DNA of 64,000 nt from Sphingobium jiangsuense (GCF_014196495.1 NZ_JACIDT010000001.1:430542-494541), one strand, 5' to 3'; numbered from the stretch's first letter, positions 7,553 to 17,328 are shown. The notes: generated by a model not told the origin, from the letters alone. Program-made: numbers and translations.

Positions 7553-10306
7553 ATGACCAAGCATTTCACGGCCATTTTGCTGCTGGGCGCCAGCGGCTTC
7601 ACCATGCTCCCCCCGGCCGCCGCGCAGCAGCAGGCGGACGAGGAGCAGGAGACGATCATCGTCAACGGCCAGCGTCAGGCGCCGGGCAGCGTGCTGGGCG
7701 ACATCACGCCCGAAGTCACGCTCAGCCCCGCCGACATCCGCTCGTTCGGCGTCAGCTCGCTGTCGGACCTGATCGGCGAGCTGACGGCCCAGACCGGCAG
7801 CGGACAGGGGCGCGGCGGCGAAAGCCCGGTCGTCCTGCTCGGCGGCAAGCGGGTTTCCAGCTTCGCGGAGATCAGGGACATTCCGACCGAAGCCATACAG
7901 CGGCTGGAGATATTGCCCGAGGAAGTGGCGCTCAAATATGGCTACCGGCCCAACCAGAAGGTGGTGAACATCGTCCTGCGCCGCCGTTTCCGCGCCTTCA
8001 CCGGCGAGCTGGAAGGCGCCGCGCCGACCGAAGGCGGCCAGTTCAGCCCGGAGATCGACACATCCTATCTGCGCATCGGCGATTTCGGGCGCCTCAATCT
8101 GGCGCTCAAATATGAAAGCAGTTCGGCGCTTTACGAGGATGAGCGATCACTGACGCCGCAAGCGTCGCGGGCGCCCTATGATCTGACGGGGAACATCGCC
8201 TCCTCCCCGTCGGGCGCGGAGATCGACCCGGCGTTGAGCGCGCTCGCCGGGCGGACGGTGACGGTGGTCGGCGTGCCTGCTTCCGCCGCCAGCAGCACGC
8301 CGAGCCTCGCCGATTTCGCCGGCGGCGCGATCAATGAGAGCGACACGCGGCCTTATCGAACGCTGCTGCCCTCGACAAAGGACCTGACTTTCAACGCAGT
8401 GCTGGCGCGGACGATCTTCGGCACTGTCGCGGCCAGCTTCAACGCCTCCTTCGCCTATAGCGACAGCGACAGCGCGCAAGGGCTGGCGGGCGCCGCCATC
8501 GCCCTGCCGCAGGGCAGCCCCTGGTCCCCCTTCGCGGCGGACACGCTGCTCTATCGCTATCTCGGCGAGCTGGGCGCGCTGGGGCAGCAGAGCCGGGACA
8601 TCGGCGGCCATTTCGGCACGACGCTCAGCGGCTCGATCGGAACATGGCTCTGGACCTTCACCGGCAATCTCGACCGCAAGTCCAGCCGGACGATCACCGA
8701 TCGCGGTTTCGACCTCAGCGATTTTCAGGACGGCATCGACGCGCTCGATCCGCTGGTCAATCCCTATGCGCCGATCGACCGCAGCCGGATTTCCGCCCTG
8801 CTGACCGACCGCGCCCGCTCCACCTCCACCACCGGCGATGCGCAACTGCTCGCCAGCGGCACGCTGTTCGACCTGCCTGCCGGGGCCGTTTCGGCTTCCC
8901 TCACGCTGGGCGGATCGACCAGCGACCTGCGCTCGCGCTCGCTGCGGTCGGGGGTCGCGTCCCTCGCCGCCCTCTCGCGCGACGAGGCGAGCGGCCAGAT
9001 CAGCCTCGACCTGCCGCTCGCCAGCCGGAAAAAGGGCTTCCTCTCCCCGCTCGGCGAGCTGTCCGCCAATTTCAACCTCGCCTATCAGGAGCTTTCCGAC
9101 TTCGGCGGGTTGCGGACGATCGGCGCGGGCATCAACTGGATGCCGGTCAAGCCGCTGACCCTGATCGTCTCGTTCAGCGAGGATGAAGGCGCGCCCACGA
9201 TGCAGCAGATCGGCAATCCGTCCGTCGCCACCACGGGGGTGCGGGTGTTCGATTATGTGCGTGGGGAAACGGTGGACATCACCCGGCTGTCGGGCGGCAA
9301 CCCCGATCTGTCGGCCGACAATCGCCGCCTGTTCAAGCTGGGCATGACGTGGAAGCCGCTGACCGGCACCGACCTGTCGCTGGTCGCCAACTACACCAGC
9401 AGCCGCGTCCGCGATCCCCTCGCGAGCTTCCCCACCGCGACCGCGGCGATCGAGGCCGCCTTCCCCGATCGCTTCACGCGCGGCGCGGACGGGCGGCTGC
9501 TCCAGATCGACGGCCGCCCGATCAACTTCGCCCGGCAGGATCAGGAAGAGCTGCGATGGGGCGTCAATTTCTCGAAACAGCTTCGCTCGCCGCCCCGTCC
9601 GGCGGGCGGCGGCGACCGGCCGCCGCAGGGCGAGCAGCCCAATTTGCGGGACATCCTCCCGCCCGGCCAGACACCCGCGCAGAATAATACCCGGACCGGC
9701 GACGGCGCGCCCGGCGGCGAGCCGCGCGGGGGCGCCGACCGCTCCGGCGCCGGCGGCCCTCCCGGAGGACCGGGGAGTGGTCCTCCGGGAGGGGCATTCG
9801 GCCGGGGACCGGGCGGACGCGGCACACGGATGCAGTTGGCGCTCTACCACACCGTCCATCTGCGCGAGAGCGTCCTCGTCTATGACGGCGGGCCGGTGCT
9901 CGACCTGCTGAACGGCGACGCCATCGGCTCGTCCGGCGGCCAGCCGAGGCATGAGGTGCAGGCGCAGTTCGGCCTGACCCACAATGGCTTCGGCGGGCGG
10001 CTCAGCGCCAACTGGCAGGGCGCGACCACGGTGGCGGGCGGCGTCAACGGCGGCGAGGCGCTGCGCTTTTCCAGCCTGGCGACGGTCAACCTGCGCCTGT
10101 TCGCCAATCTGGGGCAGGATCAGGCGCTGGTGCAGAAATGGCCCTTCCTGCGCGGCGCGCGCCTCAGCCTGTCGGTCAACAACCTGTTCAACAGCCGCCA
10201 GCAGGTGCGCGACGCCGACGGCAACACGCCGGTCAGCTATCAGCCCGCCTATCTCGATCCGCTCGGCCGCACGGTGCGGATCAGCTTCCGCAAGCTGTTC
10301 TTCTGA
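7553..10306 (+). CDS. TonB-dependent receptor-like outer-membrane protein with a Pro/Gly-rich insert
   Basis: A 917-residue protein with a signal peptide (cleavage after AAAQ), a short TonB-box-like stretch (ETIIVNGQ), a plug domain (about 50-140) and a long C-terminal beta-barrel ending in an aromatic residue (RKLFF). The plug has the usual phrases VVLLGGKRV and IQRLEILPEEVALKYG. It is unlike the two siderophore receptors downstream, and no substrate can be assigned. Unusual is an insert at about residues 680-760 (9590-9830) made mostly of Gly, Pro, Arg and Asp, which interrupts the late barrel region and probably forms a long exposed or periplasmic loop. The gene is divergent from the sensor kinase, so it may be a target of that system. 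Confidence 0.85.
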   Translation: MTKHFTAILLLGASGFTMLPPAAAQQQADEEQETIIVNGQRQAPGSVLGDITPEVTLSPADIRSFGVSSLSDLIGELTAQTGSGQGRGGESPVVLLGGKRVSSFAEIRDIPTEAIQRLEILPEEVALKYGYRPNQKVVNIVLRRRFRAFTGELEGAAPTEGGQFSPEIDTSYLRIGDFGRLNLALKYESSSALYEDERSLTPQASRAPYDLTGNIASSPSGAEIDPALSALAGRTVTVVGVPASAASSTPSLADFAGGAINESDTRPYRTLLPSTKDLTFNAVLARTIFGTVAASFNASFAYSDSDSAQGLAGAAIALPQGSPWSPFAADTLLYRYLGELGALGQQSRDIGGHFGTTLSGSIGTWLWTFTGNLDRKSSRTITDRGFDLSDFQDGIDALDPLVNPYAPIDRSRISALLTDRARSTSTTGDAQLLASGTLFDLPAGAVSASLTLGGSTSDLRSRSLRSGVASLAALSRDEASGQISLDLPLASRKKGFLSPLGELSANFNLAYQELSDFGGLRTIGAGINWMPVKPLTLIVSFSEDEGAPTMQQIGNPSVATTGVRVFDYVRGETVDITRLSGGNPDLSADNRRLFKLGMTWKPLTGTDLSLVANYTSSRVRDPLASFPTATAAIEAAFPDRFTRGADGRLLQIDGRPINFARQDQEELRWGVNFSKQLRSPPRPAGGGDRPPQGEQPNLRDILPPGQTPAQNNTRTGDGAPGGEPRGGADRSGAGGPPGGPGSGPPGGAFGRGPGGRGTRMQLALYHTVHLRESVLVYDGGPVLDLLNGDAIGSSGGQPRHEVQAQFGLTHNGFGGRLSANWQGATTVAGGVNGGEALRFSSLATVNLRLFANLGQDQALVQKWPFLRGARLSLSVNNLFNSRQQVRDADGNTPVSYQPAYLDPLGRTVRISFRKLFF

Positions 10307-10320
10307 GCGCTTGTTTGGAA

Positions 10321-10339
10321 ATGCGCCTTATTGGCGCAT
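10321..10339. terminator. Hairpin between convergent genes
   Basis: Perfect 7-bp stem ATGCGCC-TTATT-GGCGCAT, 15 bases after the stop of the receptor-like gene and between it and a convergent kinase gene. There is no T run, so it is at best a weak or Rho-assisted terminator. Confidence 0.4.
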
Positions 10340-10395
10340 AGCGGCACCGGTCCGCACGGGTGGAGATGTGGACGGAGCCGTGGGTACGGGCACCC

Positions 10396-11688
10396 TCACA
10401 GCGTGACGGTCGCGCGCAGGCCGCCTTCGGGCCGGTTTTCCAGCCGGATCGTGCCGCCCAGCCGGGAAATGGAGCGGCGAACGATCGCAAGGCCGAGGCC
10501 CGCCCCGCCGGTATCGCGATTGCGCGAGCCTTCCAGCCGCCGGAACGGCTCGAACACGGCGTCGAGCTGGTCCGGCGGGATGCCCGGCCCGCGGTCCTCC
10601 ACGACGATGCGCACCGCCCCTTCCTCCCGCGACAGGCGAACCTCCGCCTGCCCGGCGTGGCGGATCGCGTTCTGGACCAGATTGGCGATGGCACGCTGGA
10701 GCTTGAGCGGCTTCGTCACCATCTCCAGCGCGGCGGGGCCTTCATAGCGCACATCGCCCCCGGCATCCTGCGCATCGTGCACGATGGTTATCACCATCGA
10801 GGCGAGGTCGATCAGCCGCTCCTCCTCCGGGTCGAAGCCGCGCAGATAATCGAGCAGCGAGCGGATGAACGATTCCATCTCGTCCAGATCGTGCCCCATG
10901 GCGGCGCGGGTCTCGCGGTTGCGGACGGTCGCCGCGCGCAGCCGCAGGCGCGCGATCGGCGTGCGCAGGTCGTGCGAGACGGCGGCCAGCGACTGTATCC
11001 GCTCATTGACCTGATCGAGCAGCCGCGCCTGCATCGCGTTGAACGCGGACGCCACCTGGCGCACCTCGCGCGGCCCTTCCACCGCCACCGGCATCGCATC
11101 TTCCCGCCCGACCCTGTCCGCCGCATCCGACAGCTTGCGCAACGGCCGCCCCAGCAGCCGCGCGAGCGCCAGCGCCAGCACGGTCACGCAGACGCCCAGC
11201 ATCACCACTGCGCCGATATGGCCCTGCAACGGCATGGCGGTATCGAGATAGCCGGTGGCGCGGAAGCTCGCCCACGACCCGTCGGCCAGCCGCCACGCGC
11301 CGACCAGCGCCTTGCGCTCCGCCGCCATCCGGATCTCCCTGCCCGCAAGCCGGGGCTGGGCGGCGCGCAGGCGGCTGTCTATGGCCGCGAGGTCGGGCTT
11401 GACGGCTCCCCGCACCGGGGGAGCGGCCGCATGCCAGCCCATGGTCAGCGGCGCGCGCCACAGGCGGCGGGCGGCCTCGGCCCGCGCGGAGACCGGCGTT
11501 TCGGCGAGCAGGCGGTCGGCCACGCCGATCTGCTGGGCCAACTGGCTGGCGCGCTCCCGCGCGATCACGCCGGTTTCGATGCGGCGGAACAGCAGTTCGC
11601 TGCCGACCAGTTCCAGCAGCAGCGCGCCGAACAGCAGCAGCGCGATCCGTCCGGCCAGCCGGTCGGGCCAGAAGCGCAGCCGCTTCAA
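10396..11688 (-). CDS. Sensor histidine kinase, EnvZ-like, paired with the adjacent regulator
   Basis: A 430-residue membrane kinase. Helices at about 14-35 and 157-178 flank a periplasmic domain of about 120 residues. HAMP follows, then the His239 phospho-acceptor in AVSHDLRTPIAR, the N box NLVQNAIRHAG and the ATP-lid motifs EDRGPGIPP and GGAGLGLAIV. It begins with TTG, and that codon overlaps the regulator's stop (TTGA), so the two are co-translated. The operon is divergent from the first siderophore receptor. That is the arrangement of PfeRS/PfeA-type systems, so control of the receptor is plausible but unproven. Confidence 0.92.
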   Translation of the reverse strand: MKRLRFWPDRLAGRIALLLFGALLLELVGSELLFRRIETGVIARERASQLAQQIGVADRLLAETPVSARAEAARRLWRAPLTMGWHAAAPPVRGAVKPDLAAIDSRLRAAQPRLAGREIRMAAERKALVGAWRLADGSWASFRATGYLDTAMPLQGHIGAVVMLGVCVTVLALALARLLGRPLRKLSDAADRVGREDAMPVAVEGPREVRQVASAFNAMQARLLDQVNERIQSLAAVSHDLRTPIARLRLRAATVRNRETRAAMGHDLDEMESFIRSLLDYLRGFDPEEERLIDLASMVITIVHDAQDAGGDVRYEGPAALEMVTKPLKLQRAIANLVQNAIRHAGQAEVRLSREEGAVRIVVEDRGPGIPPDQLDAVFEPFRRLEGSRNRDTGGAGLGLAIVRRSISRLGGTIRLENRPEGGLRATVTL

Positions 11689-12401
11689 GACCGCTCCACC
11701 TCGGCGGCGAACATATAGCCGAGACCGCGCACCGTCCTGATGAGATCGGGCGCGCTGCCGTCCCCCAGCTTGCCGCGCAGGCGGCTGACCAGCACGTCGA
11801 TGCTGCGGTCCGAAGAGCCCGGCAGGCGGAAACGCGACAGTTCCAGCAACCGGTCGCGGGCGATGATCTGCTGGGGGTGATCGACCAGATTGGCGAGCAG
11901 GTCATATTCCGCCGCCGAGAGGGTGACGGCCGCGCCCGACGGCGCGAACAGCTCGCGGCGGCGCAGGTCCATCGTCCAGCCGGCGAAGCGGACGACGCTC
12001 GCCTTCGCCTTGCGCCCGCTGTCCGCCAGCGGCGGCCGGCGCAGCACCGCCCGGACGCGCGCCAGCACCTCGCTGTGGCCGAAGGGCTTGGCGATATAAT
12101 CGTCCGCGCCCAGTTCCAGCCCGGCGACCTGATCGGCTTCCTCGCCGCGCGCGCTGATGATGATGACGGGAATGTCGCCCCAGCCGCCCTCGCGGATTTC
12201 CCGGCATATGTCGAAACCGCTTCTGCCCGGAAGCATCACGTCCAGCAGGATCAGGGAAATGCTCCTGACCTCCAGCATCTCGACCATTTCCTCGCGATCG
12301 GCGGCGGTCACCACATGAAAACCGCTGCGCCGCAGGAGATTGGAGAGAAGAACGCGCATGCCCGGATCGTCGTCGACGACCAGAATAGAAGGCGCCGTCA
12401 T
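11685..12401 (-). CDS. Two-component response regulator, OmpR family
   Basis: Receiver plus winged-helix regulator. From the ATG at 12401 it has 238 residues. Asp54 in LLDVMLPGRSG is the phospho-acceptor, and the Ser in IIISARG and the Lys in IAKPFG complete the switch. An in-frame ATG at 12482 would add 27 residues of Lys/Asn/Asp-rich sequence before the receiver. I prefer the shorter form because the receiver normally starts within a few residues, but neither start has a strong ribosome site. It is the first gene of a two-gene operon with the kinase at 10396-11688 and is divergent from the siderophore receptor at 12550. Confidence 0.92.
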   Translation of the reverse strand: MTAPSILVVDDDPGMRVLLSNLLRRSGFHVVTAADREEMVEMLEVRSISLILLDVMLPGRSGFDICREIREGGWGDIPVIIISARGEEADQVAGLELGADDYIAKPFGHSEVLARVRAVLRRPPLADSGRKAKASVVRFAGWTMDLRRRELFAPSGAAVTLSAAEYDLLANLVDHPQQIIARDRLLELSRFRLPGSSDRSIDVLVSRLRGKLGDGSAPDLIRTVRGLGYMFAAEVERS

Positions 12402-12516
12402 CTTGTCGTCGTCGCATCTATTGCTGTTTTGTTGCTCATTTTTCACAAATGGTTTCTCATCTTTTTTCAACGACTTCATCATTGACAGTCCGTTCTCTTG
12501 ATCGCCATGGGCTATT

Positions 12517-12536
12517 GCAACTGGTTATCATTAGAA
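12517..12536. promoter_or_regulatory. Fur-like box, weak match, before the first siderophore receptor
   Basis: GCAACTGGTTATCATTAGAA, on the complementary strand TTCTAATGATAACCAGTTGC, keeps one good half of the Fur consensus (AATGATAA) and a poor other half. It sits just upstream of the ribosome site of the receptor at 12550 and in the shared promoter region with the divergent two-component operon. Confidence 0.4.
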
Positions 12537-12549
12537 AAGGGGTTATAGA

Positions 12550-14751
12550 GTGCACGAAGTCAGCCATGATTCACAGGGCCAATCCGCGCAGGGCGGCAAT
12601 CGGAACCGGTCGGGCGCCTTCCTCGCCTTGAGTTGTGTCGGCCTGATCGCCGCGCCCGCGCTCGCACAGGAAAGCGGTTCCGGCGAAGAATCCGGCCAGA
12701 CCCGGCTCGGCGGCGTGACCGTCACGGACACGGCGATCAACGACAGCTATGATCGCAAGGAATCCTCGTCCGTCAAGTTCACCGCGCCGCTGCTCGACAC
12801 GCCCAAGAGCGTGACCGTCATCCCGCGCGAGGTGATCGAGGACCGCGGCTTCACCTCGCTGGTCGACATATTGCGCACGACGCCGGGCATCACGCTCGGT
12901 TCGGGCGAAGGCGGCACGCCGATGGGCGACCGTCCGCTGGTGCGCGGCTATGAATCGGTCACCGACATGCAGATCGACGGCCTGCGCGCCGTCGCGCGCT
13001 TCAGCCATGAGGTCTACAATCTCGAATCGGTCGAGGTCGTGAAGGGTCCGGGCGGCGCGTTCAACGGGCGCGGATCGACCGGCGGCGCGATCAACCTCGT
13101 CACCAAGACCCCGCAGGCGACGGATTTCGTCGCCGTTCGCGGCACCGTCGGCACCGACGAAACCAAGCGCGTCACCGCCGACATCAACCACCAGCTTACC
13201 GACGGCATCGCGGTGCGCCTCAATGTGATGGGTCATGACGGCGACGTCGCGGGACGCGACGCCGTGAAGGTCAGCCGCTGGGGCTTTTCCCCGTCCATCG
13301 CCTTCGGTCTGGGCGGCCCGGCGCGCGCGACCTTCGCCTATTCCTATCTCAAGACCGACGATATCCCCGATTTCGGTCATCCGTTCCAGAATTCCGGCAC
13401 GGCCACGCCGCTCAAGCTGCGCCGCAAGAATTTCTACGGCTTCGCCAATCGCGATTTCCGCGAGACGGAAGGGCATTTCGGCTCCGCCGTGCTGGAATAT
13501 GACGTGACCTCCGGCATCACGCTGCGCAACTCCACCCGCCTCGCCCGCACGACGAACGAATATATCGTCAGCCGTCCGAGCTTCAACACGACCACCGCCA
13601 CCCCGGCGACAGGCCTTGTGGCGGTCGATTTCCGTTCCGCCAACATCCTGTCCGAAGGCTTCCTCAACCAGACGGACCTGCGCGGCAAGTTCAACACCGG
13701 CGGCATCGAACACAGCTTCATCACCGGCGTCGAATATAGCAAGGAAAAGCAGAGGAACCGTCCGGCCTGGGCGCAGACGCCGAACACCGGGCTGCTCCAG
13801 TCGCTCGACAATCCCAATCCCTATGCGACGTTCAACCCGCTCGTGAAGACGCCGTTCACGACGCCTGCCGTCCCGATCGTGCACGAAACCTATGCGGCGT
13901 TCCTGTTCGACACGATCAGCCTGAGCGAGCAGTTCCAGATCAATCTCGGCATCCGCTACGACGATTATGAAGTGTCGGACGCCGCGCGGAGCGCGAAGAA
14001 CGACTTCTGGAACTATCAGGCGGGCCTCGTCTACAAGCCCGTGCCCTTCGGCAGCATCTATGTTTCCTACGGCACCTCGTCCAACCCCACGGGCGAATGC
14101 GCGGGCATGGCCGGCGGGGCCGAAGGGGCGGGCGCCTGCACGCTGACCGCCAACAACGTCAACCTGAAGCCGGAGCGCGCGAAGAGCTGGGAACTGGGCA
14201 CCAAATGGGATCTGTTCGGCGAGCAGCTTTCGCTGACCGCCGCGCTGTTCCAGACCGAAAAGACCAATGCGCGCGCGACCGATCCCGTCACCAATACGGT
14301 CCAGCTGATCGGCAACACCCGCGTTCGCGGGTTCGAGGTCGGCGTGTCGGGCAACATCACGCCGGAATGGAACATCTTCGGCGGCTATACCTATCTCGAT
14401 CCGGAACTGATCGACGATGGCGCGGGCAGCAATGACGGCAACCGGATCAAGTTCGTCGCCTCGCACAGCTTCAGCCTGTGGACGACCTACAAGCTCACGC
14501 CCGATTTCGATCTGGGCGGCGGCGTCAACTATGTCGGCCGGCGCTATGTGAACGACGCCAATACCCAGTGGTTCCGGCCCTATGCCCGTCTGGACGCCAC
14601 CATCGGCTATAAGGTCAGCGACAATCTGGACCTGCGCGTCAATGTGCAGAACCTGACCAACAAGCTCTATTATGACGCATCGCATGTCGGCATCTTCGCC
14701 AACGTCGCGCCGGGCCGCTCGGCGCTGTTGACCGCGAACCTGCGCTACTAA
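12550..14751 (+). CDS. TonB-dependent siderophore receptor
   Basis: A 733-residue outer-membrane receptor for ferric siderophores. It starts with GTG preceded by AAAAGGGG. A signal peptide ends at PALAQ. The plug domain (about 60-185) has the siderophore-receptor phrases LLDTPKSVTVIP, PLVRGYES, DGLRAVARF and VEVVKGPGGAFNGRG. The barrel ends with the usual siderophore-receptor terminus, NLTNKLYYDASH with ALLTANLRY at the C-end. It is a paralogue of the next gene, sharing the signal peptide core, GGVTVTDTAI and the plug. The sequence most resembles catecholate-type receptors (Fiu/CirA-like), but the ligand cannot be fixed from sequence. Confidence 0.95.
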   Translation: MHEVSHDSQGQSAQGGNRNRSGAFLALSCVGLIAAPALAQESGSGEESGQTRLGGVTVTDTAINDSYDRKESSSVKFTAPLLDTPKSVTVIPREVIEDRGFTSLVDILRTTPGITLGSGEGGTPMGDRPLVRGYESVTDMQIDGLRAVARFSHEVYNLESVEVVKGPGGAFNGRGSTGGAINLVTKTPQATDFVAVRGTVGTDETKRVTADINHQLTDGIAVRLNVMGHDGDVAGRDAVKVSRWGFSPSIAFGLGGPARATFAYSYLKTDDIPDFGHPFQNSGTATPLKLRRKNFYGFANRDFRETEGHFGSAVLEYDVTSGITLRNSTRLARTTNEYIVSRPSFNTTTATPATGLVAVDFRSANILSEGFLNQTDLRGKFNTGGIEHSFITGVEYSKEKQRNRPAWAQTPNTGLLQSLDNPNPYATFNPLVKTPFTTPAVPIVHETYAAFLFDTISLSEQFQINLGIRYDDYEVSDAARSAKNDFWNYQAGLVYKPVPFGSIYVSYGTSSNPTGECAGMAGGAEGAGACTLTANNVNLKPERAKSWELGTKWDLFGEQLSLTAALFQTEKTNARATDPVTNTVQLIGNTRVRGFEVGVSGNITPEWNIFGGYTYLDPELIDDGAGSNDGNRIKFVASHSFSLWTTYKLTPDFDLGGGVNYVGRRYVNDANTQWFRPYARLDATIGYKVSDNLDLRVNVQNLTNKLYYDASHVGIFANVAPGRSALLTANLRY

Positions 14752-14774
14752 GCCGGTTCCAGCCTCATTCTGTC

Positions 14775-14807
14775 GGGCCTGCGGGGTTTCCTCGCAGGCC
14801 CTTTTTG
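14775..14807 (+). terminator. Rho-independent terminator of the first siderophore receptor
   Basis: GGGCCTGCG at 14775-14783 pairs with CGCAGGCCC at 14793-14801, the stem continues three further pairs inward, and the T run TTTTTG follows at once. A canonical intrinsic terminator, 24 bases after the stop codon. Confidence 0.93.
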
Positions 14808-14880
14808 TTGCGCAAAAGCCACAGCCTGCGAAATCCAACGATAGGGATTGGCAACAAAGCAGAAATATTTCTTGCCATAA

Positions 14881-14903
14881 GCGAAAATCATTCTCATTAG
14901 CGC
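14881..14903. promoter_or_regulatory. Fur box before the second siderophore receptor
   Basis: GCGAAAATCATTCTCATTAGCGC. On the complementary strand it reads GCTAATGAGAATGATTTTCGC, close to the classical Fur sequence AATGAGAATGATT. It lies between the terminator of the previous gene and the ribosome site at about 14926-14933, so Fur bound here would block transcription when iron is plentiful. Confidence 0.7.
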
Positions 14904-14938
14904 TCCCATTGAAACGGATTCTCAACAAGGGGGTTGCA

Positions 14939-17278
14939 GTGTCTCGACCGCGTCAAAATCACGCCGCCATGGTTCCGGCCTATCTCGCTCTGGGCTGTGT
15001 CGGCATCATCGCTTCTCCGGCGCTCGCGCAGGACAATTCGTCCGCCAGGGCGGACGCCACCCGGCTCGGCGGCGTGACCGTCACGGATACCGCCATCGAG
15101 GAACAGGGCTACAAGGTCGACAAGGCCGATTCGCCCAAATATACCGCGCCGCTGCTCGACACGCCCAAGACGGTCATCGTGCTGCCGTCCGAAGTCATCC
15201 GCGAGAGCGGATCGACCACCTTCGTCGAGGCGCTCCGCACCGTTCCGGGCATCACCTTCGGCGCGGGCGAAGGCGGCAACCCGCAGGGCGACCGCCCGTT
15301 CATCCGCGGCTTCGACGCGCAGGGCAGCACCTATCTCGACGGCATCCGCAGCGTCGGCGGCCAGTCGCGCGAAATCTTCGCGATCGAGCAGATCGAGGTC
15401 GTCAAGGGCGGCGATTCGACCATGGGCGGCCGCGGCAGCGCCGGGGGCAGCCTCAACCTCGTCAGCAAGATGCCGCATCTCGGCACCGAGGCCCGCGCCG
15501 ACCTGAGCCTGGGCACCGCCGACTACAAGCGCGCCACGGTCGACGCCAACTACCAGATCGGCGACATGGCCGCCGTCCGCCTCAACGGGATGTGGCATGA
15601 CGCGGACGTCGCCAAGCGCGATGTCGTGACCTACAACCGCTGGGGCATCTCTCCCTCCTTCGCGCTCGGCCTCGGCACCGCCACCCGCGCCTATCTCAAC
15701 TATTATCACCTGCAAAGCGACGACATCCCCGATCCGGGCATTCCGTTCGAGCGCACCGCCGCGCAGGCCGCCGCCGCCGGTGATCTGGCGATCGGCCCGG
15801 CGGAGGTCGTCAACGGCCGGGATGTGCCGCGCAGCGCCTTCTACGGCCTCGCCAACCGCGATTTCCGCACCACCAATGTCGATGAGATGCTGTTCCGTTT
15901 CGAACATGACCTCTCCGACACGATCCGGATTCGCACCACCGGCAAATATGCCAATGTGAAGCAGGCCTATATCGTCACCCAGCCAGACGACAGCCAGGGC
16001 AATGTCGCCAACGGTCTGGTGTGGCGCCGCATCAACAGCCGCTGGAGCGACGTCGATTCGATGGTGGGTCAGGTCGATCTTTCCGGCCAGTTCGACACCG
16101 GCGGTATCGAGCACAGCTTCGCGGCCGGGGCCGAGGCGAGCTGGGAACGGTCGAAGCGCGGCAACTATGCCGTGAACACCAACTCCATTGCCGGCGCACC
16201 GGCGGCGCAGCGCTGCGCCGCCGCCAATATCGCCACCTTCAACTGCACCAGCCTGTTCACGCCCAACCCCTATGACAACTGGCAGAACATCCCTGCCGGC
16301 GGCACCACCGGGGTTCCGATCACCAAGAGCGGCGTCACCGGCATCACCGAGGCGACCACCTACGCCCTTTATGCGACCGATACGGTCACGCTGACGGATG
16401 CGCTGCTGCTCAACCTCGGCCTGCGCTACGACTGGTACAAGACCACCAGCGAGGCCGTCGCTGCCACCGGGATCACCGCGCTGGAGCTCAAGGACAATTT
16501 CCTGAACTATCAGGCTGGCCTCGTCTACAAGCCGATGGAAAATGGCAGCTTCTACGTCTCCTATGCGAAGTCCACCACGCCTGCGGGCAGCATGGTCGGC
16601 GAGGGGTCGGAAGGCAATGCGATCGCGGCCACGACGCTGAACGACCTGAAGGCCGAAGTCACCAAATCCTATGAAATCGGCACCAAGTGGGAATTCTTCG
16701 ATGCGGCGCTGGCGCTGAACCTCGCCCTGTTCCGCACCGAGACGACCAACGCGCGTACGACCGGTGCCAACGGCCTGCCCGAATATGTCGGCGAACGCCG
16801 CATCGACGGCATCGAGGTCGGCTTCAACGGCAAGCCGCTGCCGTTCTGGAGCATCTTCGGCGGCTACACCTATATGGATTCCGAAGTGCGCCATGCCGGT
16901 CCGCTCGACGCGCAGGGGCGGCCGAACGTCGCGGAAGGGCGTCCGTTCCCCAATACGCCGAAGCATAATTTCACCGCCTGGACGACCTTCGACATCGCCG
17001 AGCGTTTCCAGGTCGGCGGCGGCGCCATCTACAGCTCGAAGCAATATGGCAGCTTCGGCTATGTTTCCGCCACGGACTCGCGCGTGATCGAGCGCTCGAT
17101 CCCGAGCTACTGGCGCTTCGACGCGACGGTGGCGGTGGACGTGTCCGACGCTATCGCGCTGCGGGTCAATGTGCAGAACCTGACCAACAAGCGCTATTAC
17201 GACCGCACCTACACGACGCACTATGTCAGCGCCGCGGCGGGCCGCTCGGCCTTCGCCACGCTGTCGCTGAAATACTGA
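14939..17278 (+). CDS. TonB-dependent siderophore receptor, tandem paralogue
   Basis: A second ferric-siderophore receptor, 779 residues from the GTG at 14939. I choose that start because AAGGGGG lies six bases before it and because the upstream paralogue also uses GTG after the same ribosome site; an in-frame TTG at 14909 would add ten residues. Signal peptide ends PALAQ. Plug phrases LLDTPKTVIVLP, PFIRGFDA, YLDGIRSVGG and IEVVKGGDSTMGGRGSAGG are those of catecholate receptors. The barrel closes with NLTNKRYYDRTY and a final Tyr (LSLKY). Cys222-type pairs (RCAAANIATFNC) suggest a disulfide loop. It is preceded by a good Fur box and followed by a hairpin terminator. Confidence 0.95.
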   Translation: MSRPRQNHAAMVPAYLALGCVGIIASPALAQDNSSARADATRLGGVTVTDTAIEEQGYKVDKADSPKYTAPLLDTPKTVIVLPSEVIRESGSTTFVEALRTVPGITFGAGEGGNPQGDRPFIRGFDAQGSTYLDGIRSVGGQSREIFAIEQIEVVKGGDSTMGGRGSAGGSLNLVSKMPHLGTEARADLSLGTADYKRATVDANYQIGDMAAVRLNGMWHDADVAKRDVVTYNRWGISPSFALGLGTATRAYLNYYHLQSDDIPDPGIPFERTAAQAAAAGDLAIGPAEVVNGRDVPRSAFYGLANRDFRTTNVDEMLFRFEHDLSDTIRIRTTGKYANVKQAYIVTQPDDSQGNVANGLVWRRINSRWSDVDSMVGQVDLSGQFDTGGIEHSFAAGAEASWERSKRGNYAVNTNSIAGAPAAQRCAAANIATFNCTSLFTPNPYDNWQNIPAGGTTGVPITKSGVTGITEATTYALYATDTVTLTDALLLNLGLRYDWYKTTSEAVAATGITALELKDNFLNYQAGLVYKPMENGSFYVSYAKSTTPAGSMVGEGSEGNAIAATTLNDLKAEVTKSYEIGTKWEFFDAALALNLALFRTETTNARTTGANGLPEYVGERRIDGIEVGFNGKPLPFWSIFGGYTYMDSEVRHAGPLDAQGRPNVAEGRPFPNTPKHNFTAWTTFDIAERFQVGGGAIYSSKQYGSFGYVSATDSRVIERSIPSYWRFDATVAVDVSDAIALRVNVQNLTNKRYYDRTYTTHYVSAAAGRSAFATLSLKY

Positions 17279-17302
17279 CGCCCCTTACCGGCGACAGGAT
17301 AG

Positions 17303-17328
17303 CGCCCGCTCCCTTCCGGGGGCGGGCG
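17303..17328. terminator. Terminator-like hairpin between siderophore receptor and apbE
   Basis: CGCCCGCTCCC (17303-17313), loop TTCC, GGGGGCGGGCG (17318-17328), a stem of 11 pairs with one T-G pair, followed by TTGTTC. It lies between the convergent ends of the receptor and apbE and probably serves the receptor. Confidence 0.65.

Noticed and set aside
12571..17221. Two long minus-strand frames (785 and 774 codons) opposite the siderophore receptors
   Set aside because: Both are shadows of the receptor genes; the plus-strand products have signal peptides, plug and barrel motifs, terminator and Fur box.
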